DNA of 64,000 nucleotides from Helicoverpa zea (Eukaryota; Arthropoda; Insecta; Lepidoptera; Noctuidae): NCBI RefSeq assembly GCF_022581195.2, contig NC_061454.1, positions 7,812,001 to 7,876,000 on the forward strand. Direction: 5' to 3'. The first letter of the stretch is position 1, and every line of letters starts with the position of its first letter. A program made the position numbers and the translations under genes. This document shows positions 22,935 to 34,576 of the stretch, piece after piece. The notes beneath the pieces are model-generated. The model was not told the DNA's origin and did no database searches. It was given only the letters and a program-made list of their open reading frames with translations.

Positions 22935-25422
22935 TTAATTATATTTCATAGACATGAAACCGTACCCAACCTTTCTCACTACCGAGTGTCATTCAAACAA
23001 CTGACGCTTTCTACTGGTTTTCCGAAATTATTTTTCAAAAAGTTGCTCATTTTATACTTAAGCTTAAGAAAAATGAAATATGGATTAAACACCGAAAAGT
23101 AAAAGTGGAATCGGACGTCATTTGAATTGTTGAGAGGATTTTAAAGGATTTACCCCGACCACATTTTTTGTTTATCTTTTTAATACAAAAGGCGTAGGCT
23201 TACATAGCTACAAGTTCGTAGGAAGAAATAACTCAGAGCTTGAGAGTGGTCAAAAAAACATTTGTTGTTACAAGCTGGGAACAGGAAACAAAAAGTGTCA
23301 TCATGGCTTTAGTTCAATGTCAGTGTATCAGCAATGCGGCATTTTTACAGATCTGCCTGTAAAAACAAATGGCAACGTAATATGAATGTTGTTTTGTGTG
23401 GAGGGTGCCTGCCGAGTGCGGGAGCCGAGGCGGGCTCACCGGGCCCCCGCAATTACCGACTTACCGTAGGGATATAGCGAATTACTCTGTTGAATACATT
23501 TCCGGGAATTTAACGACTTAAGTCCTTTCAACACTCACTAGGCATTTTCTAGAAATGTAACACGTTACATAGCACCGAGGGAACTGCCGATACTTGCTTG
23601 TTATTTACTGCAGACCATGCAGAGCTTACCTATCTTATTTATTACTGGAGCAAGTTTCCATTCGAGATAAGTTTCTGTTCGAAAGCTATCGTAAAATGGA
23701 GATATCATTTGTCTCGATAGTTGGGTCGTTCTTTGGAAATGTACAATGTTATGTCCAGATGTTCAATGAAATTTGATTCAGTTATTTAATGGGGCGCATG
23801 AAATACGTGTATTGTGAGGATCGCGTCAATCTGTTCAGTTACTGCCTGCACCTTTTGTGCGGATGTGATTTTTTGTTAGGATTCGCTTGGCACGGGCTGC
23901 GCGGGCGCCGAGCGTCGTGCTCCCGCGACGGCTGCGCCACAGTTGCCGTGATTTGAGCAGGTGATTTAGGCGCACGTGTCTGCTGCTACATAATACGCAT
24001 TCATGACTATTAGCACGTGTGTGCACAGAGGTGCAGAATGTAACAGGAGTTTTGTAAAAGTTCGTACAAAAGTGTTTTTTTTATGAATAAATCCTTATGC
24101 ACTGATTTTTATCTGTTATACAAATGTATCAATATTAAATAAAGTCTGAGTATAATGACTAATACCTGCTGAACCGCAAATACGCACTGATTACTATGAA
24201 AATGCTTAATCAAACTTACAATCACTACCGGTATAGTAGCGAGCTTTAAAAGCTCTCTCGAGTGGCTTGCGGCTCGGGGAGATAACACAAAGGAGTGATT
24301 TATTTCAAACACCGATTTCAAGTACATACATCGTTCATGTATCATGTGCGCTGCAAATGTGGCGCCTGGAGCGTCGGCGGCGGCGTCGGCCGGCGTCTGC
24401 GCAGGCATCGGTGACGTCATTGAGTCCAGAACACTGCGACCCCATACAAAGAACAGCGGCAAAGCAAATTGCGTGTGAATTCCTATATGTATACTCAATC
24501 AGAGTGATTGAACTGAACATGATCTTTTAGTGGATATGTTCAAGTTAGGAAGCCTGTGAGCCAGACTTGAGCTGTCTGTAAAAATAGTAAATCAAGTTTT
24601 CTCAAGCCTTCACCAGTGTGTTGTTATCTAGATAAAGCGAGATCTGATTTACAGCTGTCAGTTGCAATTTGCTAACGAGTGTAAAACATGTCAGGGCTTC
24701 AGATAAAGATCATGGCCCACTCGTATTATTGAATGCAAATTGCAAACACAAACGACAAGTATCGTATTGGAGATAGATTGAATAGAAACTAATTATTTAC
24801 TCACGCATTGTCCTGTCAGCGACAGCGGTCCGTGTTGGTTTGGTAAATAGAGAAAATCCTTTTACTTCGTTTGCTTTGAATTGACTTCTGACTTGCCTAG
24901 AATCATAAATAAAACGGTAGGAAAGCTATGAAAGCGGCGGCCGCAATCTGTAAGTTATCAAGGAGTTAAGGGGTTAGATAATCGTAAGAATAAATAGTGG
25001 TTCATATCAACAGAGAACAAAAAGTGTGCTGTAGTAAAGAGTAATCTGTGCAGTTGAATGGGCTCGCCCTCTTATGTATTGTCCGGGCGTTAACGAAGGG
25101 CGAGCTGGCACACTGGGCAGGTAAGGGCTGGTGCACAACCCGTCATAAATATCCGGCGGCATGCGTCCTGGGAGCCGGCACTATCAACAATGCCCTGTCA
25201 TTTCACGCGCTAGTGTTAAACGTTTTCTAGTCTCGTTGTTCGCCCCGAGCTATTTGTTCTTGTTAGTCTATGGGAAAATGTCGAGCTTAGAAATGACTTC
25301 CATGTTTGACACAGACATCTTAGTAAGGGCAACTTTAAAGCATAGCTATAAGTTGATAGAACTCTTATATTAAAATATTTTATTTATTATTTATATTAAA
25401 ATATTTTATTTTTTGTTCACAG
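22935..25422. other. Intron with several GC-rich patches
   Basis: GC-rich islands lie at about 23400-23460, 23890-23960 and 24355-24425 in otherwise AT-rich DNA. A possible non-coding exon end (TGGGCAG|GTAAGG) is at 25120, only 300 bp before the C1 exon; the ATG within it meets a stop after 11 codons, so it would be 5' UTR if used. Just before the C1 exon, ATTAAAATATTTTATTT occurs twice (near 25371 and 25395). Confidence 0.35.
24355..24425. promoter_or_regulatory. GC-rich block with a palindromic CRE
   Basis: A short GCG-repeat-rich island (GTCGGCGGCGGCGTCGGCCG) ends in a perfect TGACGTCA palindrome at 24412-24419, the consensus site of CREB/ATF factors. It lies about 1 kb upstream of the C1 exon and may be an intronic promoter or enhancer. 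No first exon could be tied to it. Confidence 0.3.
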
Positions 25423-25531
25423 AAGGAGGGAGTGGGCCAAGCTCACGCATTTCGTAGCAAGTCGTTCAGGAAGCCTCGACCATGTCATTGGTGTCATCAG
25501 CCGGTGCACAACACAGGGTCCTGTTGCAGAG
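25423..25531 (+). CDS. C1-domain exon 1, tensin-like protein
   Basis: Flanked by a good acceptor (TTTTTTGTTCACAG) and donor (AGAG|GTAAGT). It enters in phase 0 and leaves in phase 1 (36 codons plus 1 nt). The frame reads KEGVGQ followed by the start of a C1 zinc module: HAFRSKSFRKPRPCHWC, giving H-x12-C-x2-C, then a ten-residue gap and C-R. Joined to 26042-26079 the module is H-x12-C-x2-C-x10-C-x2-C-x4-H-x2-C. The short x10 gap, the F-R-K near the start and the C-R-V-C-K and C-E-x-K-V ends resemble the C1 module of vertebrate tensin-2 (C1-TEN) more than the diacylglycerol-binding C1 of protein kinase C. Such modules sit at the tensin N-terminus before the PTEN-like domain. C1 identity is firm; tensin identity is inferred. 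Confidence 0.8.
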
Positions 25532-26041
25532 GTAAGTTGCATATAAACATTTGTTTAATAACTAATTTAAGTAGCTATACCAAGTTGCACTTGAAATATT
25601 CGAAAGTATTTTATCTTGGCCGATTTGTCTATTCGTAGAAACCTGACTTGCGATTCTATATATCGAGAGGTTTGACATTCAAAGATCATTGAAGACCTGT
25701 TAACGACAGAATCAGTGTTTCAAGAAGATTGTTGTTAGTGAAATGTCACGTTAAATATCAATTTGCTTGTCGATGTTTGAACTAAATGTTCAATGAACTG
25801 TCAGGTATTTTGATTCTGTGAATGTCACGACCTTAGCAATATTTCTTCGTAAGTAATGTTCTCTATCTACAACACATTTGATCTATTGAGAAAAAATATG
25901 CATATTTTATTGCTTCAAAAAATAAGCTGAAAGACTTCGATATTTCAGTCTTACAGTTAAGTAACCTTCATGGTACATGAGAGGTACATAGGTACCACAA
26001 AAATATTTTAAGATATTTTAATAAATTCGTATTTGTTTCAG
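25532..26041 (+). other. Short intron inside the C1 module
   Basis: A 510-bp phase-1 intron, GTAAGT...TTTGTTTCAG. It is the only short intron found in the gene. No repeat or other feature seen. Confidence 0.7.
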
Positions 26042-26079
26042 TGTGCAAATATGTCTGCCACACGACGTGCGAGAGCAAG
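26042..26079 (+). CDS. C1-domain exon 2, tensin-like protein
   Basis: A 38-nt microexon with acceptor TATTTGTTTCAG and donor CAAG|GTACGT. It completes the phase-1 codon from 25531 and adds VCKYVCHTTCESK, ending in phase 0. It supplies the Cys, His and Cys of the C-x2-C-x4-H-x2-C half of the zinc module. The next exon begins with Val, giving CESKV, the same turn as CEAKV in vertebrate tensin C1 modules. In classical C1 modules a last Cys follows seven residues later; here that position is Val from the exon at 49615, so one zinc ligand appears to be missing unless another exon is inserted between. Confidence 0.8.
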
Positions 26080-27653
26080 GTACGTAACATAAAGTTAGCG
26101 ACACATTATCATGACACGCGCCTGCGCCCGCGCCGGCTTAGCTGAAAACGGTGGACGTAACGTGCATGCAATTAGAATTATGTCTAGAATAAGTGCGATC
26201 GGTGCCAAGGTTCCATAGAATATAATAATCCGCATATGTATGTAGAACCGGAGACACACAGTATGTCCTATGCATAATAATCAGATCCAAACACAGCCTG
26301 AAAATTGTTTTCAGAATTTCTACAAAAACCCCATTTTCAATACGTAGGTTTCTCAGTACATTTGGCATCAAACGAAAGACACGAATCAGACACAAACATT
26401 TTCGGAATAATTTCATAAATGTACGGTGTCGCCCTCTAGTAACACTGGGATGACTCATGATTATGAGCTGTGAGCATAGTCGCACGCGCAGAGCGATAAT
26501 GTTAATATTCCAAGTGGTAATCTTATAAAGCTACCGAAAGATGGCGTCCGAGTACTTCTAATGTATTTGTAATAAATAAGTTATCTTACATAGGTATGTA
26601 TGTTATAGAAAAATATAGTAAATTATAAAATTTGTATCGTGAATTTTTGAGCAGTATTATTGTAGAATCTTTTTTCGGCAATGTCATTCGTACCTAATGA
26701 TAAAATGTTGTCAATAGATAAAATCTAACTATCAGGGTATTTAACAAAAGTTTTTGAAGATAATGATCAATTAAACGACTTATTACCAAAGTTCTCATGG
26801 CTACTATGTGCAAGCGCACTATTATCGTGGTGATATCATTGATGTTCGTGACCCGCCACGACGGTTGCTGAGCATACCGTGGGCTTATCCCAGCTTGCCT
26901 ACTAAAATTTATTCATATGCTAGATAATAGTCCGGTTTGTTTCTCTGCCTGTCCATGTTTAGCGAGCAATGAGCATTTGATGGCAATCAGCTAGTTGCCG
27001 GCGGTCACGCTTCCATTGTTCAATGTCTTACCGAAATTGGCCGCTCAGCAAACAATGTACCAACACCGTTATAATAACGTGATGTTGGACACTGTCAATA
27101 TGTACCGAGGGACCTGTGGTAATTGGCAATGTCAATATTTTACTAAGGTTTACAGTTTACTAAGGCTAATTTGATTTTTGACTCATCCTTTAACGTTTGA
27201 TAACTGTAACAGTTATAGCGATATTTAGGACTTTGAAAATACTTATCCTCATATTAATTGTCAATATTCTCTTGAAAACCCGAAAACCTAAAACCTAACG
27301 AATAAAGATAAAAAATTATCTTATTTGTCCTTTTTCCGGTATCACGTTTTCGACCCTTTTTATACCGTAGAATCTCCCTACACGTAAAACTTTCAATCAC
27401 ACGACAAGGCTGCTAAAGATGCCTAGACAGTTCATAGTGCAAGTTTATGTTAAATGTAGACTACTTTATATTTTGTGCAAGCACAAACACAAATTGCTTT
27501 CGGTAGTCTACTGCAAACAAACACGCAAAGACTCGCTTGTTTTTGTTTTGAAACTTGTTGTTTGTTCTTGTTGGAAACTGGCACGCCATTGAACAAAACT
27601 GCAATAGGACGCTTAAAGAATTTCAAACAGATACTTTTGCTGTTTCGCATCGA
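26080..27653. other. Start of a 23.5-kb intron, no gene seen
   Basis: AT-rich DNA with no recognisable coding or repeat feature before the LINE tail. The minus-strand frame at 26138-26485 has no domain and no splice context. Confidence 0.4.
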
Positions 27654-27836
27654 ATTTATTTATTTATTTATTTATTTAAAATACTTTATGCACATTGTAC
27701 AACGGCGGACTTAACGCCTTAGGCGTTCTCTGCCAGTCTACCTTAGGGTGGTGGTGAAACAGAAGTGGTAGGTGCAACACACTTTGAGCATAAGTGCAAG
27801 AAAATAAAAATAAATATATTTATGTATATATAAATA

Positions 27837-27863
27837 TAATAAAAATATATATATATATATATT
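27837..27863. repeat. AT microsatellite in the LINE 3' region
   Basis: A run of alternating TA (ATATATATATATATATATAT) preceded by AAATATAATAAAA, within the 3' untranslated part of the LINE. Confidence 0.85.
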
Positions 27864-27897
27864 ACTGAATCCAAGAGAAGAAAGTGAAGAAAATGAA

Positions 27898-30033
27898 CTA
27901 GTGTAATGATTCCGCCAACTTGCCATGGATGTGATTACGCAGTTTAATTTTAAACGTGTGTCGACTATTTACCATCCTGACCTCCAAGGGTAGCTCATTC
28001 CAGAGAAGGATAGATTTAACAAAGAAGGAAGAGTGAATAATATCTGAACGGTGAGCAGGGCAATGAAGAAGACGATTATTAGAGGAGCGGAGATTTTTAT
28101 TGTGCTGTGAACACACATACTGAAAGTGAGAGGTTAAGTATGCAGGTGAAGACGGGGTATATAGTATAGAAAAAAGAGTAGTTAATGCCCTCATCACACG
28201 TCGTTGTCTTATCGGTAGCCATTTAAGTTGCGCTCGATACGCTGACACATGATCGTACTTGCGAAGATTAAAGACGAATCGAATGCAATTATTGAGAAGC
28301 CGGTCTAGTTTATTGAGCAGATCTGCATTCAGGTCATAGTAGCAAACATCACCATAGTCGATTATAGGAAAGATTAAGGTTTGCATAAGCATTGCCTTTA
28401 CATGGACAGGTAGCAAGTTTTTAAAGCGATAAAGAAACCGCAGCGTATTCGTGATTTTCTGACTGACAGCTGCAACTTGTGCTTGCCAATTGAGTGAGGA
28501 GTCAAGTTGTAGGCCCAAATTCTTCACAGAGCAGCTGTACGGTATAGCTATCCCGTCAAATACCAAAGTTGGCAACCCAAGGGCGTCTACTTTTCCTAAA
28601 ACTCTTGAGCTACCAATGATAATGGCTTGGCATTTGACAGGATTAACTGCCACTCCGAACCTGTCAGACCAACTCTTGACTACCTCCAAGTCCTTGTTCA
28701 TTTTAACAAGCGTAGCTGCCAACTCATTCACTTTTGTGTGACGATACAACTGCAAGTCATCGGCATAGAGATGATACGAACACTGAAGTTCAGGAGTAAG
28801 GAAATTTATAAATATAGAGAATAACAGAGGTGAGAGTATGCCGCCTTGAGGAACGCCAGCATTCAAAGTACACCAGGTAGATGAATCCTCATCCACCCGA
28901 ACCGACTGCTGGCGATCATGAAGATAAGAAGAAAACCAGTCTAACGCCTTAGAAGAGACCATAAGATTGGATAGAATAGATAAAAGGATATCATGACTGA
29001 CGGTATTGAACGCATTTGAAAAATCCACGAGTACCAACACTGTGAGATTAGCGTCTTCCATAGCAAATCTAATATCGCCAGTCACTTTGAGAAGGGCAGA
29101 AGAAGTGCTGTGGCCCGGCCTAAATCCGGATTGGAAAGGGCTCAGTAGCTTATTGCCGTAGATGAAACGAGCAAATTGCTTATGAGCACAAGCCTCAAGC
29201 ACTTTGGATAAGAAAGGTAGGATGGAAATTGGACGAAAGTGACTGGGGAGGGTGGGACTGGAAATTTTAGGAAGAGGACGCACGTAAGCTTTCCGCCAAA
29301 GTGAGGGAAAAACTCCAGAGTAGAGAGAAAAGTTTATGATATGAGTGATAACAGGAAGGATTGGGACTAGGATAGGGACAATCATCTGACGGCTGATGTT
29401 ATCACACCCCACCGCCTTAGATTTGATGGACAGGATAATCTTTTTGACCTCTTCCTCGTCGACTGGCTCAAAACCAAAAGATTCGATATCGGGACGCGTT
29501 AGACCATGTATATAATTGAGAGTATCTTGCTTCATTAAATAGTCCAAACGAGAGGAAGAAGAAGTGCAGAAATGACTATTTAAAGCATCAAAACTAATTG
29601 TGTTAGGCAGGTCCAAATGTCGCGATTTGTCAATACCCAGAGTTCCAAGAAACTTCCAGATGTCAGCAGAAGACGAGGATGATATATTATTCAATATATG
29701 GCGGCGTTTAGCATTACGTATCATCGTATTACACCGATTCCTCGCAGTTTTAAACTGAGCCCAGTTTTCATCAGTACGGTCTTTTTTAAATTTACGGAAT
29801 GCACGGTCCCGCCTACGCATTGCTATACGTATGAGTTCAGTCATCCACGGTGCTGGCGGCCGTTTCACTCTGACTTTTTTAACTGGTGCATGGCGATCAT
29901 ATAATATGTTCACCATGTTATTAAAAATCAAAATTTTATGATCTACATCATCAGAAGTCATTAATGGTGTCCAATCAACGTCTAGCGCATCCTTGACCAA
30001 CCGCTCAGCATCCATCCTTGCAAAACAACGCAT
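27898..30033 (-). CDS. Reverse transcriptase (LINE ORF2, C-terminal part)
   Basis: The frame encodes 711 residues. Residues 1-120 match the linker between endonuclease and RT in jockey/CR1 ORF2 proteins, with a basic stretch (MRRRDRAFRKFKK). The RT domain spans roughly residues 245-520: HFRPISILPFLSKVLE and FQSGFRPGHST (motifs 1-2a), LVLVDFSNAFNTVSHD (motif A, catalytic Asp about 337), NAGVPQGGILSPLLF (motif B, about 391-405), HLYADDLQLY (motif C, Asp-Asp at 425-426), and VKCQAIIIG then VKNLGLQLD (motifs D and E). A C-terminal domain (WLPIRQRRVMRAL ... WNELPLEVR) typical of this group follows. It copies its own RNA onto nicked target DNA when complete. All catalytic residues are present, but the endonuclease is lost. 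Confined to the mobile element; not a host gene. Confidence 0.95.
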   Translation of the reverse strand: MRCFARMDAERLVKDALDVDWTPLMTSDDVDHKILIFNNMVNILYDRHAPVKKVRVKRPPAPWMTELIRIAMRRRDRAFRKFKKDRTDENWAQFKTARNRCNTMIRNAKRRHILNNISSSSSADIWKFLGTLGIDKSRHLDLPNTISFDALNSHFCTSSSSRLDYLMKQDTLNYIHGLTRPDIESFGFEPVDEEEVKKIILSIKSKAVGCDNISRQMIVPILVPILPVITHIINFSLYSGVFPSLWRKAYVRPLPKISSPTLPSHFRPISILPFLSKVLEACAHKQFARFIYGNKLLSPFQSGFRPGHSTSSALLKVTGDIRFAMEDANLTVLVLVDFSNAFNTVSHDILLSILSNLMVSSKALDWFSSYLHDRQQSVRVDEDSSTWCTLNAGVPQGGILSPLLFSIFINFLTPELQCSYHLYADDLQLYRHTKVNELAATLVKMNKDLEVVKSWSDRFGVAVNPVKCQAIIIGSSRVLGKVDALGLPTLVFDGIAIPYSCSVKNLGLQLDSSLNWQAQVAAVSQKITNTLRFLYRFKNLLPVHVKAMLMQTLIFPIIDYGDVCYYDLNADLLNKLDRLLNNCIRFVFNLRKYDHVSAYRAQLKWLPIRQRRVMRALTTLFSILYTPSSPAYLTSHFQYVCSQHNKNLRSSNNRLLHCPAHRSDIIHSSFFVKSILLWNELPLEVRMVNSRHTFKIKLRNHIHGKLAESLH

Positions 30034-32954
30034 TTACTTGTTTATTTTTATGTTGTTACTTAAAGGTGAAGATACAATTTTCCGTTTAATCTGACTTCGT
30101 AGCTCTGCTGAAGCGTCGTTTGGGCCTGAAGCTTGTAATTACAAGCTCCCCTCGCTGTGACTCTGCTAAAATTAAACATTAATTACTGTATAATGTGCAT
30201 ATTTATTACTTTCTTTAATACAGTAACACTTAACAGACGTTTTCAGTTGATAATTCGTACAGCCTGTGGGGCTTTATTACGCTGAAAATTAAACAAAGAA
30301 GGTATCTTAAATATTTGAGTGTCTGTGTTTGTATAGCTGTCTCATGTAATCGTCATCTTATGAAAACATTTTATTCTACTATAATAAAGCAAAAAACAAA
30401 AATGAAGCACGCTTTACTTATAAGTGCACTTTATTAACCATACTTCAACAGCTTTAGTGTAACTGAAACAAACTAAACACAAAATACCTATGATATCTAA
30501 TGCGTCGCAAAACGATGGCAGCTCTGCAGGTATGCCACGACACTAGGTTATGCCCTGCAGCTTCCAATTTACGTGAATAGACTCGTGATCATATCCTCAC
30601 TGTATCTCCCACGACAGGCTGCAACGTCAAAGGGGAAAGTCGACTTACGTGCTACATATTTAGTTTTTAGTTCACTAGCAATTTGTATCTGTATGTAGGT
30701 ACCTACTAGCTTTTTACGGGTAAGGAAACTGTTTCGCACACCCAAATATAAAGTTACTGATGTAGGCTTCAAGAGTAGTTGCTTCAGGACGCCTGTTAAA
30801 CTTCGCGAAAGCTGTCTAGAATAGGATTTAAGGAGTAAACATAGTAAAAAAGTGCATAGTTAATACATTAACTATATGCATGCAAAAATATAATTATAAA
30901 TCTATTGATTTATATTATTGCATTATGTAGCACCTATTAATCAATTACCATATATAGTAACCAAATAGTATATATAAATCAGTTTTTAAAAGATGTGAAA
31001 GATAAATTGAACTAGAAATAGTAATATTTTATGGAAACCTACATAATATGGCAGAAGCTTTCAGCAAAAATGTTATTTTACATACATATAACATTTTACT
31101 CAAATGTGCCGAGTCCACGTCACATTCATGTCAGGAAAATTCTTACAAGAGAATTGGATAAGAGCTTTGTGAAATTATTTTTCTGAACACGAGGCAACGT
31201 TAAATTTGGCGGACCACTTGCGGTTTATATGTGTCTTACTATGTCTTGCTTGGTGACTGTTTACGCCCGTGGCTTTCCTACAATAATTAAGTATTTCAGT
31301 AAAATATTTGCCATGGTAGTGAATACAGTGCGATATGCGAACATTTTCAGTGCTTGTGAAGCCAGGCTTTTTCTCGCGGTATCGTAAATCTGCAATGCTA
31401 ATGAATCTTGCCCGTGTACCGGTATCAATAGTTATTTATACTCTACCGACACAATGTTGAGTTAAACCTTGAAGTTGAATGAAGTTTCCTTTTAGTTAAA
31501 GGTTTTATAAAACGTGTTTTGTAGATCCTTCTAGGATGTCGTTAGTTGAAGGTGAAGGACTTTGAGATTTATATTGAGTTCAATGTTGATTGTAGATTGA
31601 GGAAATAAATATTAAATAAATAGTAATGATAAACAATTAAAAAAACACAATATATATACATAGTTCAAACAGTATTACGGATAATTTTAGGTGGTTTGTC
31701 TTTCTGTTTATGTATGAATAATATGTTTTCTTTTAGAACATAACCTAAATAAATGTAGGTCATCGGTAGCCAGAAAACATCTAGCCCGCCATTAGTTATT
31801 TATGTCCCACTAGTTATCCAAGAAATGATAAGACTAAATAAAAATAAATTTGACTGGAAATAAAATCTGTACTCACATTATACCCGATAGTAATACTAAT
31901 ACATAAAGAAATTGTCGCATATTTTGTACTGCTATTACCGAAACACAGAGATCACTCGGAAACCCGTTACTTGGGCTTTTTAAATGTAAATTGAATCGTA
32001 AAATGCTCGTAAATTTTACAGCACAACGTAGGAGTCTTCTCGCGAACGAATTCTTGAAGCCACATACGTCCGAGTAAATTGTATTGTGACAATAGGCACC
32101 ACATAAACTTAGATTTAATGTTACTTATTGTTAGAGGTAAATAAAAATGTAGTAAAACTAGCTTCGGCGTGTGACTTTAGGAAGAATAAAGAGTAAAGTC
32201 CCTGAGAGTTAAATGAATCCTAAGTTTTTCTTTGAACATCTTCCTGTCAGTAACTTAGATGTCCCATAAAATATTTATTTATTAGTTTGGCACTTCAAAA
32301 GCCAAATAGACTATCAGTTTCAAAACTTGTGCCAAAATTCTTTAAAGTTTCCGTTCAAGCATTAAGCAGTCACAAACAAACACTCTTCGAATTATGGAGA
32401 AAAGTATTGGTATTTTGAGGATATAAAGAGAAATATTTCGATTGTGAAATAACTGAAATAAGTGAGAAAGACAGTGCCGATTGTAGGATGCGGTGCGGCT
32501 GGAAGTGTCGATATCAGGCACGATCAGCAATAACCGTTTCGTTTTACACTCGAGTCGACTCTTGTTTGAGGGTCCCGCACTCACGGGAACATTGATTCCA
32601 TGTAAGATACATTTTAATGGCCATGAAACTTGTGTTGTAAAAATACAATGGCATTTACTCGTAAGTTTGGCCAGGTTTTCAGAAATATCATTAATTGGTG
32701 CATCTAAAACTTCAATAACGTCGTATCAGAGTGAAATCTTCGGAAATGCTAATATGAAACGGTGCAAAGTGTATCCTATGACTTTCTTCTGAGTAGTTAA
32801 GTTTTTTAAGGCTAATACTGAATTAGGATGTTGCCTATATCAGATTACTTAAGTTGAAAAGGCAAGATAATTTTAATGAATGGAGGTCCTGAATTTTTAA
32901 CTAACTGGCACCTTAGTATCAAATAACAAAAATAATGAAGAATATCGTCGACAA
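30034..32954. other. Intron, no gene seen
   Basis: AT-rich, apart from a small palindrome at about 30129-30151 (GAAGCTTGTAATTACAAGCT). No coding frame or repeat recognised between the LINE and the Helitron. Confidence 0.4.
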
Positions 32955-33218
32955 TCCTTACTAATATTATAAATCGGAAAGTGAGTTTGTTTGTTTGTTT
33001 GTTCCGCTTTCACGCCGTAACTACTGAACCGATTGCTTTGAAATTTTGCAGACGTAAAGTTAGAAGTCCGGATTAAATAATAGGGTACTTTTTATCCCGA
33101 AAAAAATAGATATTCCCGAGGGAAAACAAAAATATTGTTTGCTTGATGGATGGATTGTAGATGGCGCTGTGTGTCGTTTAAAACAAGGTAATATATTGCA
33201 AACGAATATAAACATGTA

Positions 33219-33925
33219 AAGGACAATGGGCACAAATATATGGGACCTGGTATACCCCACCAATAGGAATGTCATATATATCATTGGATAGGCCTTTTTA
33301 TGTAGGACAAGATTTACTATAACAGCTTTGCTGAAATGTTTGTCCGTTCTGAGATATAGATCAAAAACTGTGCTAAAGTTAGAACTAAGTAATCTATTGA
33401 TACCTCAAGTTTTTAAAGGAAAATCTAAGTACTAATAACTTTAAGTCTTGTAAGTACTACTGTGCCCGTTAGGATCCATAATTGTTACTATTATGTAGCA
33501 TTTCAACCTTTTATTGTACCAACTGGATGTTGGGCGTAGTGAGAAACCGCACCAATAGGAAAGTCATAAATATCATTGGATAGGTCTTTTTAACTGGAAC
33601 AACATTTACTATGACAGCTTTGTTCTATTGTTTGTCCGTTCTGAGATATAGATTACAAACAATCTTAAAACTGATGCTAATCAATACTGTAATCTGATTT
33701 TCTTTCATACAAGACTTACACTTAGTAGTTCTTAGATTTTCCTTTAAAAACTTGAGTTATCAATAGATTACTTAGTTCTAACTTTTGCACAGTTTTTGAT
33801 CTATATCTCAGAACGGACAAACATTTCAGCAAAGCTGTCATAGTAAATGCTACATAAAAAGGCCTATCCAATGATATATATGACATTGCTATTGGTGGGG
33901 TATACCAATCTGCCCATTGTCCTTT
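33219..33925. repeat. Long inverted duplication inside the Helitron
   Basis: About 33219-33450 (AAAGGACAATGGGC ... GAACTAAGTAATCTATTGAT ... GTCTTGTAAG) is repeated in inverse orientation at about 33708-33925. Identity is high over more than 200 bp. The spacer holds a third, more diverged direct copy of the middle part at about 33545-33660 (ATATCATTGGATAGG, TTTGTCCGTTCTGAGATATA). A transcript across it could form a long hairpin. Confidence 0.9.
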
Positions 33926-34166
33926 AGAAGCTAAATGATACGATAATGAATCCCCGAAAATGAGGAATTCCCGAGGGATGATGTACAATTTGTTTAATCG
34001 TCTAAACTGTTTTTTTTTTACATCTACTTATATATTGCAAACGAATATGAACATATAAATTTAGAAGCTAAATGATACGATAATGAATCCTCCAAAATGA
34101 GGAATTCCCGAGGGATGACGTACAATTTGTTTTATCGTCTTAACTGTTCTTTTTACATCTACTTAT
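33926..34166. repeat. Direct duplication inside the Helitron
   Basis: Copy 1 (33926-34030) and copy 2 (34063-34166) both read from AGAAGCTAAATGATACGATA through GAGGAATTCCCGAGGGATGA to TTTACATCTACTTAT. They are separated by a short segment with TATATTGCAAACGAATATGA, which also occurs just left of the inverted duplication near 33193. Confidence 0.85.
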
Positions 34167-34504
34167 CCTGAAATAACTATAATTCAACGAATTACTAATT
34201 GGTATAAGTATTAGTTAAGTTATTTAGTTCTTGAGGTATGCGATAGATGGCGCTGGGTGTTTTTAAAACGTGGTAACGATGTGTTTTTAAAATACGTAAG
34301 AAGTGCAATGATATCTCGCGCTTTAACCTGTAGCTCATTGTTCAATCGCGAGCTTCCCGATAGCTCGATAGATGGCGTTGTGCTTTTCTGTATCGCGGTG
34401 TTAAGGTTCGCCGCGAATTAGTCTTAAGGTGTTTTGAAATCAGTGGGGCCCAGTAGGGCCAGGGCCAGCCGGGGCTGCGGGTTGTTCGAAAGAGATACTG
34501 CGGC

Positions 34505-34545
34505 CCTGGTATATAAAAGGCCTAGAACGGAACACTACGATTTTA
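34505..34545 (+). promoter_or_regulatory. TATA-type core promoter-like sequence in the Helitron
   Basis: A near-consensus TATA box (TATATAAAAGG, 34510-34520) in a GC-rich setting, followed about 25-30 bp later by ACTACGATTTTAGTCGG, which could include an initiator. Helitrons often capture gene fragments including promoters; whether this is captured or belongs to the former RepHel gene cannot be told here. Confidence 0.4.
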
Positions 34546-34576
34546 GTCGGTAAGAGTCTGACACTCCCTCACCGCT

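Larger units (their letters stand above)
27654..30033 (-). mobile_element. 5'-truncated non-LTR retrotransposon (CR1/jockey group)
   Basis: On the minus strand the element runs from about 30033 to a (TAAA)n tail at about 27654-27678. It keeps the reverse transcriptase and the 3' UTR, which carries GGCGTTAAGTCCGCC and an AATAAA-like end, a signature I recall from lepidopteran CR1-type LINEs. The endonuclease and ORF1 are absent, so it is a typical 5' truncation. The truncation point lies at or just before the first Met: a stop codon (TAA) immediately precedes it, while protein similarity starts at once. I found no convincing target-site duplication. The reading frame is intact over 711 codons, suggesting recent insertion. 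It sits antisense in the large intron. Confidence 0.9.
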
